Shown here: positions 62,500 to 64,000 of the stretch, one piece after another
Position numbering within the stretch: position 1 is the first letter of the stretch
Layout: every line of letters starts with the position of its first letter
Assembly: GCF_028863945.1 (NCBI RefSeq)
Contig: NZ_JARBEA010000004.1
Location: 1 to 64,000, forward strand
Direction of reading: 5' to 3'
DNA from: Jeotgalibaca caeni
GTDB lineage: Bacteria > Bacillota > Bacilli > Lactobacillales > Aerococcaceae
DNA: 64,000 bases
Notes under the pieces: generated by a model
What the model was told of the DNA's origin: nothing
Seen by the model: only the letters and a program-made list of their open reading frames with translations
Databases searched by the model: none
Made by a program: the position numbers and the translations under genes

Positions 62500-63819
62500 A
62501 TGATCCAACGTCCAAAAGGAACGGCAGATATTTATTTAGATGAAATGGCAATTTGGCAATATGTCGAAGAAACTGCACGTATTTTTATGCACGATTATCA
62601 ATATTCAGAAATTCGTACACCATTATTTGAAAGCTATGACTTATTCACGCGTAGTGTGGGTGATACAAGTGATATTGTCCAAAAAGAAATGTATGATTTT
62701 ATGGACAAAGGAGATCGTCGCCTGGCTTTGAAGCCAGAAGGGACAGCACCTATTGTACGGGCCTACGTAGAAAACAAATTATTTGGGCCTGAATATCCAA
62801 AACCATTAAAGGTTTATTATTTGAGTCCTATGTTCCGTTACGAGCGTCCTCAAGGGGGCAGAAGCCGTCAGTTCCATCAACTAGGAGTAGAAGCTCTTGG
62901 TAGTGCTAATCCTGCAGTAGATGCTGAAGCAATCGCGTTAGTATGGGAATTATTAGCTGAAATTGGTGTCAAAGATTTGAAATTAGTTTTGAATTCGTTG
63001 GGTAAAAAAGAGGATCGTCTTCGTTTCCGTGAAGCATTGATCAGCTACTTGGAGCCTTTCTTCGAGGAACTAAGTGCCGACTCACAAAAACGTCTTCACT
63101 CCAATCCATTGCGTGTGCTGGATAGCAAAGACAAACGTGACAAAGAAATCGTTAAAAATGCACCTAATATTCTGGAATTTCTATCTGACGAATCAAAGGA
63201 ACACTTTGAAACGGTAAAAATGATGTTAGAAGAATTAAACATTCCCTATACAATCGACAGCAATATGGTACGCGGCTTGGATTATTACCAAGATACGATT
63301 TTCGAAATCATGACTTCTTCTAAGGTTTTTGGAGCGGAAACTACAATTTGTGGCGGAGGCCGTTATGATGGCTTGGTAGAAGAACTTGGTGGTCCAAGTG
63401 ATCCAGGGTTTGGTTTTGGCTTAGGGCTAGAACGTTTAATCTTGTTGATTCAAAAACAAGAGATTGAAATTCCTGCTTTATATGAACTAGATGCTTATGT
63501 TGTGGGAATTGGTGAAGAAACGAATGTAGCTACCCTGAAATTGGTTCAAGCAATTCGGAATGCCGGTTATTCGGCTGACCGTGACTATATGAACCGGAAG
63601 CCAAAAGCTCAATTCCGTACGGCAGCAAAAAATGAAGCAAAAGTAGTCCTAACTGTTGGGGAAGACGAACTTGCTCAACAAGCAGTAAAATTAAAAGTAA
63701 TGCAGACTGGAAAAGAAGTTTCAGTTCCTTTTAATGAAATTTACAATAACTTTGAACGTGTTTTCAATACGAATACAACCGATATGACTGCTTTTAACGA
63801 GTTTTTTGGGAAAGAATAA
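62500..63819 (+). CDS. hisS: Histidyl-tRNA synthetase
   Basis: Class II synthetase charging tRNA-His. 439 residues from ATG 62500, with GAGGGAGAG upstream; the ATG 62368 lies inside the T-box and is rejected. Motif 1 and 2 region with [24 protein letters not shown], His-site [13 protein letters not shown] and [14 protein letters not shown], motif 3 GFGLGLERL. The C-terminal anticodon-binding domain begins near residue 330. First gene of hisS-aspS controlled by the T-box. Confidence 0.96.
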   Translation: MIQRPKGTADIYLDEMAIWQYVEETARIFMHDYQYSEIRTPLFESYDLFTRSVGDTSDIVQKEMYDFMDKGDRRLALKPEGTAPIVRAYVENKLFGPEYPKPLKVYYLSPMFRYERPQGGRSRQFHQLGVEALGSANPAVDAEAIALVWELLAEIGVKDLKLVLNSLGKKEDRLRFREALISYLEPFFEELSADSQKRLHSNPLRVLDSKDKRDKEIVKNAPNILEFLSDESKEHFETVKMMLEELNIPYTIDSNMVRGLDYYQDTIFEIMTSSKVFGAETTICGGGRYDGLVEELGGPSDPGFGFGLGLERLILLIQKQEIEIPALYELDAYVVGIGEETNVATLKLVQAIRNAGYSADRDYMNRKPKAQFRTAAKNEAKVVLTVGEDELAQQAVKLKVMQTGKEVSVPFNEIYNNFERVFNTNTTDMTAFNEFFGKE

Positions 63820-63842
63820 TTGTTTTTTGAGGAGTGATGGAT

Positions 63843-64000
63843 ATGGAAAAAAGAACACAGTATTGTGGTTTGATTACTGAAGAGTATATTGGCCAGGAAG
63901 TAACCGTCAAAGGTTGGGTAAACCGTCGTCGTGATTTAGGTGGATTAATCTTTATCCACTTACGTGACCGGGAAGGGATTATCCAAGTCGTATTTAATCA
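63843..64000 (+). CDS. aspS: Aspartyl-tRNA synthetase, N-terminal part (cut by window edge)
   Basis: The first 52 codons of Asp[20 protein letters not shown], then [13 protein letters not shown] and the OB-fold [18 protein letters not shown]. This N-terminal anticodon-binding domain is diagnostic. ATG 63843 has GAGGAG upstream, 23 bp after hisS, so it shares the T-box transcript. The frame is open to the window end. Confidence 0.95.
   Translation, partial: MEKRTQYCGLITEEYIGQEVTVKGWVNRRRDLGGLIFIHLRDREGIIQVVFN

Overview
The window looks like chromosomal DNA of a low-GC Gram-positive coccoid bacterium of the order Lactobacillales, probably Carnobacteriaceae or a close relative (inference from gene content and order). 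The evidence is a FabK-type FabT-regulated fatty-acid cluster, a comG competence pilus operon, gpsB next to a class B RNase P RNA, a DUF3013 gene beside prmA, a T-box in front of hisS-aspS, and folD-xseAB-ispA-tlyA-recN without dxs, which suggests isoprenoids come from mevalonate. Coding is dense, strong Shine-Dalgarno sites are common, GTG/TTG starts are frequent, and many promoters have an extended -10 (TGnTATAAT).

Left 8.3 kb (accessory island): the 3' part of a type 1 BREX anti-phage operon. It holds a pglX fragment lacking its methyltransferase half, then complete pglZ and brxL. A leftward promoter and Shine-Dalgarno site sit on the broken end of pglX, so an insertion or rearrangement probably begins at the window edge. 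brxL carries a perfect in-frame 42-bp tandem duplication. Downstream are an unrecognised ORF and a scar made of a UvrD-like helicase fragment joined to a decayed IS3-family transposase.

8.3-24 kb: housekeeping genes in both directions. They are a class A PBP, trhO, a lipid kinase, pepF, yebC and yitT, then the complete comGA-GG pseudopilus operon, then pepP-efp-yqhY-nusB.

24-38 kb: folD-xseA-xseB-ispA-tlyA-recN-gdpD-miaA-hflX and a PLP lyase, mostly overlapping or closely spaced. Next come a 5-oxoproline module (DUF969-DUF979-pcp), tRNA-Arg(TCT) on the minus strand, manganese catalase and a small DUF2187-like gene.

38-48 kb: the complete type II fatty acid synthesis operon, fabT-fabH-acpP-fabK-fabD-fabG-fabF-accB-fabZ-accC-accD-accA. 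It runs from one consensus promoter that overlaps a 37-bp palindrome, very likely the FabT operator, and ends at a strong terminator.

48-64 kb: a TPR protein, a frameshifted putative lipoprotein, an MFS transporter and csp-rnhA. On the minus strand is gpsB-rnpB-rlmL. Then come mpg-DUF3013-prmA-rsmE-deoC, rel-dtd, a secreted SH3/amidase protein on the minus strand, and a T-box leader before hisS and the start of aspS, which is cut by the window edge.

Most unusual points: the broken pglX end, the BrxL duplication, three genes whose best ribosome-binding site leads to a non-AUG/GUG/UUG codon (comGA, gdpD, deoC), the very long FabT palindrome, and a frameshift that separates a signal peptide from its lipoprotein. 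No CRISPR array or rRNA was seen.
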